Assembly (NCBI RefSeq): GCF_004765795.1
Contig: NZ_SBIV01000005.1
Coordinates: forward strand, 62,001 to 126,000
Source of the DNA: Halorussus marinus
Lineage (GTDB): Archaea; Halobacteriota; Halobacteria; Halobacteriales; Haladaptataceae
Direction of reading: 5' to 3'
Length of the DNA: 64,000 bases
Shown: positions 1 through 7,646 of the stretch, piece by piece
Position numbering within the stretch: position 1 is the first letter of the stretch
How the letters are laid out: the number at the start of each line of letters is the position of its first letter
Position numbers and translations under genes: made by a program
The notes under the pieces: generated by a model
Seen by the model: the letters and a program-made list of their open reading frames with translations, nothing else
Told to the model about the DNA's origin: nothing
Databases searched by the model: none

Positions 1-491
1 TGTACCACGGTCGCTACCCCCACAGGGGGTTCTTCGAGTCGGTCACGGACGCCGACCGGGCGGCGGTCGAGCGCGCCATCGACCTCGCGGGCGTCGACCA
101 CCTCCGCGACCAGCAGGTGGGCTCGCTCAGCGGCGGCCAGAAGCAACTGGCGTGGATCGCGATGGTGCTGGCTCAGGACACCGAGGTGCTGTTTCTCGAC
201 GAACCGACGACGTTCCTCGACCTCCACCACCAGCTCAGGGTGTTAGAGACGGTCCGTCGGCTCAACGAGGAGGAGGGAGTCACGGTCGCGGTCGTCCTTC
301 ACGACCTCTCGCAGGCCGCTCGGTTCGCCGACTACCTCGTCGCGCTCGACGACGGCGGGGTGTACGACTGGGGGCCGCCCGAGGACGTGGTGACCGAGAA
401 ACTGCTCGCGGACGTGTTCGCGGTCGACGCCGCGGTCACCAAAGACTCGGGCGTGACCATCCTCCCGAAGCGGGCGCTCGACGACGAGTAG
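1..491 (+). CDS. ABC transporter ATP-binding protein, iron/siderophore or cobalamin type (5' end outside window)
   Basis: The reading frame is open from base 3 and reads YHGRYPH, the Q-loop-region sequence typical of FecE/BtuD-type importer ATPases. The ABC signature (GSLSGGQKQ, from about base 117), the Walker B (VLFLDEPTTFLD) and the switch histidine (VVLHD) follow, so only the N-terminal part with Walker A is missing. The protein would energise import of ferric siderophore or a corrinoid from the inner face of the membrane. The downstream lipoprotein gene with iron-type operators favours an iron substrate. The permease is presumably just upstream, outside the window. Confidence 0.93.
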   Translation, partial: YHGRYPHRGFFESVTDADRAAVERAIDLAGVDHLRDQQVGSLSGGQKQLAWIAMVLAQDTEVLFLDEPTTFLDLHHQLRVLETVRRLNEEEGVTVAVVLHDLSQAARFADYLVALDDGGVYDWGPPEDVVTEKLLADVFAVDAAVTKDSGVTILPKRALDDE

Positions 492-519
492 CGGTCGGGT
501 CGTTTGGATCGACGCATGT

Positions 520-535
520 TTTAGGCCGGCCTAAA
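520..535. promoter_or_regulatory. palindromic metal-regulator box 1 (DtxR/IdeR-like)
   Basis: TTTAGGCCGGCCTAAA is a perfect 16-bp palindrome. It resembles the TTAGG...CCTAA boxes bound by DtxR/SirR/Idr-family iron repressors in haloarchaea. It lies 39 bp before the start of the siderophore-binding lipoprotein, where it would cover the promoter. The regulator identity is inferred. Confidence 0.7.
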
Positions 536-552
536 CCGAAACCGCTTTCAAC

Positions 553-570
553 TTTTAGGCTGGCCTAAAA
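553..570. promoter_or_regulatory. palindromic metal-regulator box 2 (DtxR/IdeR-like)
   Basis: TTTTAGGCTGGCCTAAAA is an 18-bp palindrome broken only at its central pair. It ends 3 bp before the ATG at 574 and its centre is 34 bp from that of box 1, about three helical turns, so two dimers could bind on one face. Its position over the likely transcription start suits metal-dependent repression. Confidence 0.7.
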
Positions 571-573
571 ATT

Positions 574-1776
574 ATGGCAGACGACAACGACGCCGAGAGC
601 CCGACGCGCCGCCGATTCCTGATCGCGGGCGGAACCGCCGCGACAGCCGCCATCGCGGGCTGTACCGGCGCGAGCGACTCCGGGGACCGGACGACCACGA
701 CCGAGACGACGGCGACGACCGAGGCCGCCACGACCCGACCGGAAACCGACGAGACGACCGACGAGGAGACGACCACCGAAGACTCCTCGTACACGGTCTC
801 GATGGCTCCGGTCGGCGACGTGACCTTCGAGTCGGTGCCCGAGACGTGGGTCGCGAACAACGGGAGCTGGGCCGACATGGGCGCGGCGCTCGGCGTCGAA
901 CCGCCGAAGGCGGTCTGGCTGACGAGCCGGTATCACACCCAGTACTACGACGCCATCGACGGCGTCTCGGTCGACAAGAGCGACATGGTCGACCTCTCGC
1001 AGGACGGGGTGAGCAAGGAGTTGTTCTACGACCTCGACGCCGACGTCCACGTCATCGACCCCAACTTCCTGATGAACCGGTTCGGCGGCTGGAAGCAGGC
1101 CGATATCGACGAGATCCGCGACCGGGTCGGTCCGTTCTTCGGCAACAGCATCTTCTCGCAGGGGTACGGCTGGCACGAGGACTACCGGTATTACGACCTC
1201 TACGAGGCGTTCGAGAAGCTCGCGCGGGCGTTCCAACGCACCGACCGCTACGAGGCGTTTAGCGCGCTCCACGAGGAGTTCCAGTCGTCGGTCTCCGAAA
1301 TCGTCCCGCCGGAGGGCGAGCGCCCCGCGGTCGCGATCGCCTGGGCGGGCGCCGACGAACCGGAGACGTTCCTGCCGTACGTCGTGAGCGAGGGGACAAG
1401 CTTCAAGCAGTGGCGCGACCTCGGGGTCCGGGACGCGCTCGCGGAGACCGACGTCGAGGACTTCCACGACAACCGCGGCGAGATCGACTACGAGACCCTG
1501 CTCGAAATCGACCCGGACGTGTTGCTCCTCCGGGGCCACGAGACCAAAACCGCCGCGGAGTTCCGGGACACGGTCGTCTCGTTCATGGCGGACCACGACG
1601 TCGCGAGCAGTCTGAGCGCGGTCCAGAACGGCGACGTCTACCGGGGCGGCCCGCTGTATCAGGGGCCGATCACGAACCTCGTCCTCACCGAGCGCGCCGC
1701 CCAACAGGTCTACGGCGTCGAGGCGGACCTGTTCGACCGCCAGCGCGTCGCCGACATCGTCGCCGGCGACGTCTGA
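574..1776 (+). CDS. iron-siderophore ABC transporter substrate-binding lipoprotein
   Basis: This 400-residue FecB/TroA-fold periplasmic-binding-type protein captures ferric siderophore outside the cell. The N terminus has a Tat motif (RRRFLIAGG) and a lipobox ending in AIAGC near residue 29, so it is exported folded and lipid-anchored. A Thr/Glu/Asp-rich linker (about residues 31-75) tethers the binding domain, which then shows the two-lobe FecB pattern ending in YGVEADLFD. Start choice: the ATG sits 3 bp after operator box 2, which suggests a nearly leaderless transcript. It lies 82 bp after the ATPase gene but has its own operators, so it can be controlled by metal independently. The exact ligand is not visible. 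Confidence 0.9.
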   Translation: MADDNDAESPTRRRFLIAGGTAATAAIAGCTGASDSGDRTTTTETTATTEAATTRPETDETTDEETTTEDSSYTVSMAPVGDVTFESVPETWVANNGSWADMGAALGVEPPKAVWLTSRYHTQYYDAIDGVSVDKSDMVDLSQDGVSKELFYDLDADVHVIDPNFLMNRFGGWKQADIDEIRDRVGPFFGNSIFSQGYGWHEDYRYYDLYEAFEKLARAFQRTDRYEAFSALHEEFQSSVSEIVPPEGERPAVAIAWAGADEPETFLPYVVSEGTSFKQWRDLGVRDALAETDVEDFHDNRGEIDYETLLEIDPDVLLLRGHETKTAAEFRDTVVSFMADHDVASSLSAVQNGDVYRGGPLYQGPITNLVLTERAAQQVYGVEADLFDRQRVADIVAGDV

Positions 1777-1821
1777 GTCGCCGCCGTAACGTTCAATTCT
1801 CGGCCCGTGGTATCGACGCCC

Positions 1822-1968
1822 ATGGCACAGTGCCCTCACTGCGAGTCCGACATCACCGACTGGGCCGAGCGACTGGAGAGCGGCGTGGCCGCGAGCTCGC
1901 CGAAGGTCTGGACCTGCCCGGACTGTGACTCGGTGCTCGGGATCTCCGACTGGGGGTCGAAGACGTAA
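1822..1968 (+). CDS. 48-residue CPxC zinc-ribbon microprotein
   Basis: A complete short frame from ATG 1822 to TAA 1968 encodes 48 residues beginning MAQCPHC, with a second pair CPDC near residue 36. Two CxxC knuckles about 30 residues apart make a one-zinc ribbon, the pattern of haloarchaeal zinc-finger microproteins. It is acidic and has no signal peptide, so it is probably cytoplasmic. It stands alone between the iron lipoprotein gene and a convergent gene ending at 1990. The 21-bp gap holds short CGCAAA repeats. Function unknown. Confidence 0.75.
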   Translation: MAQCPHCESDITDWAERLESGVAASSPKVWTCPDCDSVLGISDWGSKT

Positions 1969-1989
1969 CGTTAACGCAAACGCAAACGC

Positions 1990-3243
1990 TTACGCACGGT
2001 CGACGGTCCAGAACGCCAGCGCGGAGAGCGCGCCCGCCTCGTCGATCGCCCGCGCGCCGAACGGGAGACCGGGATCGGGGTCGTGGACCGCGCTCGCTCG
2101 CGCGGCGGGCCCGTCGACCGGCGAGACCGCCGCCACCGAGTCGCCCTGACTGATCCACCAGACGACCCGGTCGAGCGCGCCGTCGGGATCGGTCGCCCTG
2201 ACCGCGAAGGTCCGCGGATCGACGGCGTCGCGAGCGGTGGTGATCGCGTCGGTCGCGGGGCGCACGCGCTCGACGGTCGGCGCTCGGTTCCCGTCGGGCG
2301 AGACCTCGACCGTCCATCTCGCGGTGCCGATCGGTGAGTCGCCGTCGTCCGGACGCGCGTCCCCGTCGTAGAGGTCGGCCCGGACCCGGTGGGTGCCGGT
2401 CGACTCGAACGTCCGGGTGAAGGTGTGGCGACCGTCGGTGTTGAGGTGGGTGTAAAACGCGTCCGGTCCGTAGCGACGCCGGCCGTCGACGTACCACGCT
2501 CCGATCGGTCGGTCCCCGCGAAACCCCCGCGCGAGCGCCTGAAACACGACGGTCGTCCCGGGCGCCGCGGTGATCTCCGACCGAGGGCTGGCCCGGACGA
2601 CCTCGCGAGCGCCGCCGCCCGCGACCACCGCCTCGCCGTCGAGGCGCACCGACGCCGGGCCCGCGAGCCTGAACCGGGTCACGCCCCCCGCGAGCTCGAA
2701 CGCGTCGGCGCCCCGATCGGGGCCGACGTGGCCGGCGGCCCGATCGCCAGCCACGCGGTCGCCGTCGTCGAGCTGGCGCACCGACCGGCCGGCCTCGATC
2801 TCGTAGGCGGCGACGCCCCCGCCCTCGCTCTCGATTTCGAGCCGGCTCGTCCCGGCGTGAGCCGGGAAGTCCCGGGTGGCCGCCACTCCTTCGGGCGCGG
2901 GGTACGTCGCCGGGCGGAGCCGGTAACCGTCCCGGCGGACTCGCGCCGGGCCCGCCACCGACAGCCCGGTGATCTCGCCCGAGTAGGCGAACGCGTCGAC
3001 CCCGCGGTCGGGACCGACGTGGCCGTACGCGCGGCCCCCGGTGGCTCGATCGCCGCCGTCCTCCTGTCGGACCGATCCGCTCACCGTGAACTCGTAGGCG
3101 GCGACGCCGCCGCCCTCGCTCTCGATCCGGAGCCGGTTCGACTGGTCGGTCGTCGCCGCGATCGTTCCGACCGGCGCGACCGCGATCCCGGCCGCCGCCG
3201 CACTCCGACCCAAGAACGCGCGTCGTGTCTCTCGATTCCCCAT
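1990..3243 (-). CDS. Tat-exported repeat/Ig-like domain protein, function unknown
   Basis: 417 residues. The start MGNRETRRAFLGRSAAAAG was chosen because it gives a canonical Tat signal; the frame stays open further upstream without one. Two tandem repeats of about 85-90 residues follow, each opening with IESEGGGVAAYE and holding an AxGHVGPDRGxDAF motif, which suggests small beta domains duplicated in tandem. The C-terminal half resembles PKD/Ig-like domains (TVVFQALARGF, FESTGTHRV, RAPTVERV). No lipobox or C-terminal anchor is visible, so it is probably secreted. It is convergent with the zinc ribbon and shares its strand with the NlpC/P60 gene. I do not recognise a catalytic motif. Confidence 0.8.
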   Translation of the reverse strand: MGNRETRRAFLGRSAAAAGIAVAPVGTIAATTDQSNRLRIESEGGGVAAYEFTVSGSVRQEDGGDRATGGRAYGHVGPDRGVDAFAYSGEITGLSVAGPARVRRDGYRLRPATYPAPEGVAATRDFPAHAGTSRLEIESEGGGVAAYEIEAGRSVRQLDDGDRVAGDRAAGHVGPDRGADAFELAGGVTRFRLAGPASVRLDGEAVVAGGGAREVVRASPRSEITAAPGTTVVFQALARGFRGDRPIGAWYVDGRRRYGPDAFYTHLNTDGRHTFTRTFESTGTHRVRADLYDGDARPDDGDSPIGTARWTVEVSPDGNRAPTVERVRPATDAITTARDAVDPRTFAVRATDPDGALDRVVWWISQGDSVAAVSPVDGPAARASAVHDPDPGLPFGARAIDEAGALSALAFWTVDRA

Positions 3244-3344
3244 ACCGACGACTGGAACGCGCTCGGACAAAGGTATACGTCGCTTATCCGCCGCGCAACT
3301 CGGCTGAATCCGACTGAACCGAGTTACCGCCGACGTATCCCGAC

Positions 3345-4337
3345 TCACGCGGGCCGGGTCGCGAACTCGAACGACTCGGCGCGGGCCTCGTTGTACCGGT
3401 CGTCGTCGGGATCGAGGCTGTCGACGACCACCTCGCTCGCGTCGCCGTCGGCGTGGACGAAGCGGTCGCCGCCGAGGCCGAGCGCGACGTGACCCGGAAA
3501 AAAGAGGAGGTCGCCCGGCGCGAGCGCCTCGCGTTCGACGCGCTGGCCCACCCGGCGCTGGAGGTCGGCGTCCCGCGGGAGCGCCACCCCGTTCCGGCGG
3601 TACGCGATCCACGTCAGCCCCGAGCAGTCGATTCCCTCGACGGTCAGCCCGCCCCAGACGTACTCGGTGCCCAGATACGCTCGGGCGGTCTCGACCGCGG
3701 CCTCGCCGACCGACTCGGCCGGCGCGTCGGGGAGCGGTTCGAGCGCGTCCGCGGGGAGGTCGTTCTCGGCGCCGGTGCGAAATCGCACCCGGACGCGCTC
3801 GCCGCGGTCGAGCACCTCGCACTCGGTGCCACCGTACAGGGTTCCGGGGTCGGTCGCCACGTCGAGTCGGCCGGCCCCGACCGCGGCGTCGGCGTCGATC
3901 TCGGCCCCCACGCCGAGGTGGGCCCGCTCGATCCAGCCGACGTACCCGTCGGGGGACCGGACCCGCCGCCACTCGACCCCGTCGGCGTCGGTCTCGGAGT
4001 CGTAGGCGGTGATCGACGCGCCGTACAGCGCCTGTGTCACCTGCTCGGCGTCGCGGTCGGGGTCGGCGCGGACCGACACCACCGGCGCGGTGACGGTCCG
4101 GGCCGCGGCCTCGGCTTCGAGTACGGTCAGATCGGTCGCCGCGACCGGGCGGTCGGCGGTCGCGGCGACGGCCTCGATCGCGCGGGTCTTCAGGTGGTCT
4201 GTCAGCACGCTCCCCGAGAGGACGACCGCGTCCCGCCCGCGCTCGGCGGCGACGTCGAACGCCGTGAGCCGGGGGTCTGGCGCCCGGTGTATCTCACACC
4301 GCGTCAGCGCGCGGTCGAGTCGTCGGTCCGATTCCAT
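3345..4337 (-). CDS. NlpC/P60 (C40) family protein with SH3-like domains
   Basis: 330 residues from ATG 4337; a second ATG at 4349 is possible. About residues 1-90 look like a BON-type domain (VVLSGSVLTDHLKTRAIEAV). One or two SH3-like segments follow (GASITAYDSE...GWIERAHLGV). The C-terminal NlpC/P60 domain carries the catalytic Cys in GIDCSGLTW and His in FFPGHVALGL. In bacteria the family cuts gamma-D-Glu-diaminopimelate peptides of murein, which archaea lack, so another peptide or amide substrate is likely. No signal peptide is visible. Neighbours give no clear pathway. Confidence 0.85.
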   Translation of the reverse strand: MESDRRLDRALTRCEIHRAPDPRLTAFDVAAERGRDAVVLSGSVLTDHLKTRAIEAVAATADRPVAATDLTVLEAEAAARTVTAPVVSVRADPDRDAEQVTQALYGASITAYDSETDADGVEWRRVRSPDGYVGWIERAHLGVGAEIDADAAVGAGRLDVATDPGTLYGGTECEVLDRGERVRVRFRTGAENDLPADALEPLPDAPAESVGEAAVETARAYLGTEYVWGGLTVEGIDCSGLTWIAYRRNGVALPRDADLQRRVGQRVEREALAPGDLLFFPGHVALGLGGDRFVHADGDASEVVVDSLDPDDDRYNEARAESFEFATRPA

Positions 4338-4392
4338 TGCTGGACCCAACTGCTCGGGCGGGGGTGTTAAGTTTTAGCACGTCGCCTCGGGC

Positions 4393-4414
4393 GCGTTTGC
4401 GTCTGCGCAAACGC
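4393..4414 (-). terminator. 9-bp hairpin just downstream of the alcohol dehydrogenase gene
   Basis: GCGTTTGCG and CGCAAACGC form a perfect 9-bp stem with a 4-nt loop, 3 bp beyond the stop codon of the minus-strand dehydrogenase gene and upstream of the NlpC/P60 gene. It could end or stabilise the dehydrogenase transcript. No clear T-tract follows, so a terminator role is tentative. Confidence 0.4.
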
Positions 4415-4417
4415 GGT

Positions 4418-5485
4418 TCAGAACTCCGTCACGACCTCGATGCCGACGGTGCCGTAGTCGCTCATGGCCGCGAGGCGGTCCGGAACGTCGCCGAGCGACA
4501 CCTCCGCGGTCACCAGTTCGGCGGGCGAGACCGTCCCGCGATCCATCATCCGGAGGAGCTCGTCGTACCGGGTCGGGGGCATCCCGCGCGAGCCGAGGAA
4601 CGTGATCTCGCGCATCGTCATCGCGTCGGTCGGGAGCGAGACCGCCCCGCGCTCCTCGTCGGTGGTCAGCCCGAGTTGGAGATGGCGCCCGCGCTTGCGG
4701 AGACACGCGACCGAGTTGCGGCAGGTCTCGGCGACCCCGAGCGCGTCGACCGAGACGTGGGCGCCCCCGTCCGTGAGCCCGCGGATCGCCTCGGGAACGC
4801 CGCCGTCGGCTTCTTCGCGGGCGTTCACGGTCTCGTCGGCCCCGAGATCGGTCGCTTTCGCCAGTTTCTGGTCGTCGAGGTCGACCGCGATCACGTTCGC
4901 GCCGAGCGCGTCCGCGACGTGGACCGCCGAGAGGCCGACCCCGCCACAGCCGTGGACCGCGACCCAGTCGCCGGCCTCCACGTCGACCCGGTGGGCCAGC
5001 CCGTGGTAGGCGGTCGCGAACCGACAGCCGAGGCTCGCCATCTCGGCGGGCGAGACCCCCTCGGGGAGGTGGACCGCGTTGTAGTCGGCGTACGGGACGG
5101 CGACACGCTCGGCGAACGCCCCCGGCGCGTCGGCCTCGAACCCCAGCGCCAGCCCGTCCGAACAGACGTTGCCGTGGCCGTTCCGGCAGTGCGCACAGTC
5201 GCCGCGCCCGAGGTTGAACGGGACGGCGATCCGATCGCCCACGCCGATGCGCTCGACCCGATCGCCGACCGCGAGCACCGTACCGGCGGGCTCGTGGCCG
5301 AGGATCTGGCCGATCGGCACCCGATCGTCGGCCCACTCGCCGTGGCCCTGCCAGGCGTGCCAGTCGCTCCGACAGATCCCGCAGGCCTCGGTCTCGATCA
5401 CGACCCCGCGGGGGTCGGGCTCGGGGTCGGGTACCTCGCGGATGTCGAGCGGTTCGCCGTACGCGTCGAGGACTGCGGCCTCCAT
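4418..5485 (-). CDS. zinc-dependent alcohol dehydrogenase family protein (MDR)
   Basis: 355-residue medium-chain dehydrogenase/reductase that would oxidise an alcohol or reduce a carbonyl using NAD(P). Catalytic zinc ligands are visible in CGICRSDWH and the GHEPAG motif. The Rossmann glycine motif is VHGCGGVGLSAVHVADALGA, followed by an acidic residue in VIAVDLDD that favours NAD. The structural-zinc lobe has only three cysteines (CAHC...NVC); the first of the usual four is replaced. The C terminus (SRGMPPTRYDELL) resembles enzymes acting on acyl or branched alcohols, but the substrate cannot be read. It is followed by a hairpin. Confidence 0.88.
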   Translation of the reverse strand: MEAAVLDAYGEPLDIREVPDPEPDPRGVVIETEACGICRSDWHAWQGHGEWADDRVPIGQILGHEPAGTVLAVGDRVERIGVGDRIAVPFNLGRGDCAHCRNGHGNVCSDGLALGFEADAPGAFAERVAVPYADYNAVHLPEGVSPAEMASLGCRFATAYHGLAHRVDVEAGDWVAVHGCGGVGLSAVHVADALGANVIAVDLDDQKLAKATDLGADETVNAREEADGGVPEAIRGLTDGGAHVSVDALGVAETCRNSVACLRKRGRHLQLGLTTDEERGAVSLPTDAMTMREITFLGSRGMPPTRYDELLRMMDRGTVSPAELVTAEVSLGDVPDRLAAMSDYGTVGIEVVTEF

Positions 5486-5557
5486 GGGCGGGCGTTGGAG
5501 GACCGAGCGGTTAAATCGGCGGGTCGCGGCGATCCGCGAGTCGCGGGGCCGGCGGGT

Positions 5558-6790
5558 TCACTCGTCGAGGATGTTCTCGGCGAGCGCCGGGACGAAGGTG
5601 CCCACGTCGGTCACCATCCCGATGGCCTGTGCGCTCCCGCGGTCCAGCAGTTGGGTGACCGTCGCGGGGTTGATGTCGACGCAGACGACCCGGGTGGTCG
5701 ACGGCAGGCAGTTGCCGACCGCGACCGAGTGCAGCAGCGTCGACAGCATCAACACCATGTCGGCCTCGTGGGCCTGCTCGCGGATCGCGTTCTGGGCCTC
5801 GACCGCGTCGGTGATGGTGTCCGGAAGCGGGCCGTCGTCGCGGATCGATCCCGCCAGCACGTAGGGCACGTCGTTGTCGACGCACTCGTACATCACGCCG
5901 TCCTCGACGATGCCCTCTTGGACCGCCGGCTCGATCCCGCCCGCCCGGATGATCTCGCTGATCGTGTAGATGTGGTGTTTGTGGCCCTTCCGCGGGCTCT
6001 CGAGGGTCTCGACGTCCATCCCGAGCGAGGTGCCGTACTGACCCCGTTCGAGGTCGTGGACCGCGAAGCCGTTTCCGGCCGACAGCGCGTCGACGTACCC
6101 CTCCCGGACCAGCCGCGCGAGCGCGTCGCCCGCCCCGGAGTGGATGAGCGCGGGCCCGACGACCGCGAGCACCGACCCGCCCTCGGCTTTCGTCTCCTCG
6201 AGTGCCTCCGCGACCTCCCGGATCAGCGACCCGGAGGGCCGCTCGGCCGACACCCCGCCCTGCATGAAGCCGAACGGGCCGCCAGACCCCCGGGGTCGCT
6301 CGGGCGGGTCGACCCGGACGCCGGCCTCGTCGGTGGCGACGAGGTCGCCCTCCTCGATGGCGTTGAGGACTTTGGTGTACGCCCGCGGGCCGCCGTCGGC
6401 GTCGGGATCGACCACGACCGCACAGTCCATCTCGATGTTCTCGACGTCGAGCCACTCGCCCTCGTAGCGAACCTGCGTGGGGTGGTTCGTCGTCGAGTAA
6501 AAGCCGTGCGGGACGACCCGGTCGGCCGGGGCCGGCTCTAAAGTCGCGTCCGGGGGCTCGGCGAGGTGGGCGCCGTGCTGGTGGAGTTCGTGGAGGATCT
6601 CCCGAAGGGTCTGCTCGTCGTCGGCTTTCACCGTCATCCGACAGAACGACTCGGCCTCCTTGTGCTTGCCCACGTCGAACACCTCGACGTCGAAGTCGCC
6701 CCCGAGGTCCATCACCGCGCCGAAGCACTGTTGCATCGTCCCCGAGTCGATGATGTGGCCTTCGAGTTCGACCGTTCGAGCTACCGTCAT
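5558..6790 (-). CDS. TIGR00300-type archaeal ornithine cyclodeaminase / LOR-SDH domain protein
   Basis: 410 residues from ATG 6790; the frame extends 13 codons further but this ATG begins the conserved MTVARTVELEGHIIDSG. The N-terminal LOR/SDH-type domain contains GHIIDSGTMQQ and FGAVMDLGGDF. The C-terminal NAD-binding part has PALIHSGAGDAL and MVLMLSTLLHSVAVGN. Members of this family in methanogens convert ornithine to proline with loss of ammonia; related bacterial and cyanobacterial proteins carry the same C-terminal domain. A role in arginine/ornithine breakdown is therefore likely. It stands alone, 72 bp upstream of the dehydrogenase on the same strand. Confidence 0.8.
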   Translation of the reverse strand: MTVARTVELEGHIIDSGTMQQCFGAVMDLGGDFDVEVFDVGKHKEAESFCRMTVKADDEQTLREILHELHQHGAHLAEPPDATLEPAPADRVVPHGFYSTTNHPTQVRYEGEWLDVENIEMDCAVVVDPDADGGPRAYTKVLNAIEEGDLVATDEAGVRVDPPERPRGSGGPFGFMQGGVSAERPSGSLIREVAEALEETKAEGGSVLAVVGPALIHSGAGDALARLVREGYVDALSAGNGFAVHDLERGQYGTSLGMDVETLESPRKGHKHHIYTISEIIRAGGIEPAVQEGIVEDGVMYECVDNDVPYVLAGSIRDDGPLPDTITDAVEAQNAIREQAHEADMVLMLSTLLHSVAVGNCLPSTTRVVCVDINPATVTQLLDRGSAQAIGMVTDVGTFVPALAENILDE

Positions 6791-6893
6791 ACGCCGGACA
6801 ACGGAACCGGCTCTCTTTAGCGTTCGCACGCCGACGGGCGACCCCGACCGACGGTCGGTGGTCGGCCGGCGCGACCGGAGCCGACGGCCGGGG

Positions 6894-7559
6894 TTACGGC
6901 CCGTCGACGTACGTCGAGACCAGCTTCGATTCGACCCGCTGGAGGTGTTCGCTCACCGTCGCGGGCGAGAGATCGAGGTCGGCCGCGAGCTCGCGGTGGG
7001 TCGTCTCCCGGGGCACCTCGTAGTACCCCTCGGCGACAGCGAGCTCGAACAGTTCGAGCTGTCGGTCGGTCAGGACCGACGACAGCCGGCCGGTACCGGG
7101 GTCGTACTCGCCCGTGCGCTCGAGGTCGAGTCGGAACCCCTCGGGGAGGTCGGCGGCCGCCCGCTGGATCGCCCGGCTGGTCCCGATGACGGTGAGCTCG
7201 AACCCCCGACCGCTCGGCGGGTCGATCACCGACAGCGGCCAGTCGACGACGATCTCGTGCTCGTGGAGGATCGAGAGCAACTCCCCGGCGACCGCCGCGG
7301 TCCGACACTGGACGTACGCCACGCCCCGCTCGCCGTCGCCGGCCACGTCGTACGCGATGGCGTCCTCGTCGTCGGCGAGCAGTCGCCGCGCCTCCTCGAG
7401 ATCGCCTCGGAGCTCCAGCAGTTCGGCGTACGCCTCGTCGCGGATCGGGCTCACGTACCGGATCGCCTCGACCGACATCGCGTCGGACGATGCGAACGCG
7501 TCGTCGAGCGGGAGGACCGACAGGTCGGTCCACGTCAGCGTCACGGTCGCGTAGCGCAT
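6894..7559 (-). CDS. HTH-10 (bacterio-opsin-activator type) transcriptional regulator
   Basis: 221 residues from ATG 7559; the twelve extra codons upstream look non-coding. The N-terminal two-thirds is a ligand-sensing-like region. The C terminus is an HTH-10 domain: LTDRQLELFELAVAEGYYEVPRETT then ELAADLDLSPATVSEHLQRVESKL (given as two segments). Such proteins control adjacent haloarchaeal genes. It is divergent from the cytochrome P450 gene with a 9-bp inverted repeat between them, so control of the P450, and of itself, is a reasonable inference. A possible TATA element (TTTTTAC on the minus strand) lies about 25 bp upstream. Confidence 0.88.
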   Translation of the reverse strand: MRYATVTLTWTDLSVLPLDDAFASSDAMSVEAIRYVSPIRDEAYAELLELRGDLEEARRLLADDEDAIAYDVAGDGERGVAYVQCRTAAVAGELLSILHEHEIVVDWPLSVIDPPSGRGFELTVIGTSRAIQRAAADLPEGFRLDLERTGEYDPGTGRLSSVLTDRQLELFELAVAEGYYEVPRETTHRELAADLDLSPATVSEHLQRVESKLVSTYVDGP

Positions 7560-7589
7560 CGCGGGACGATACGGCCCCGCCCCGTAAAA

Positions 7590-7626
7590 AGACACCTAGG
7601 ATGCTCGGATACACACGTAGGTGTCT
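7590..7626. promoter_or_regulatory. 9-bp inverted repeat in the divergent regulator/P450 promoter
   Basis: AGACACCTA (7590-7598) and TAGGTGTCT (7618-7626) are perfect inverted copies with a 19-nt spacer. They lie in the 87-bp gap between the HTH-10 gene and the P450 gene. The left arm abuts the presumed TATA of the regulator and the right arm is about 21 bp before the P450 ATG. It is a strong candidate operator for the adjacent regulator. Confidence 0.6.
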
Positions 7627-7646
7627 CCGGCCGGTATTCGAGACCA

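Noticed and set aside
4337-6541. 734-codon open frame on the plus strand
   Set aside because: Shadow of the dehydrogenase and TIGR00300 genes; the sequence is Arg/Val/Asp-biased with no motif.
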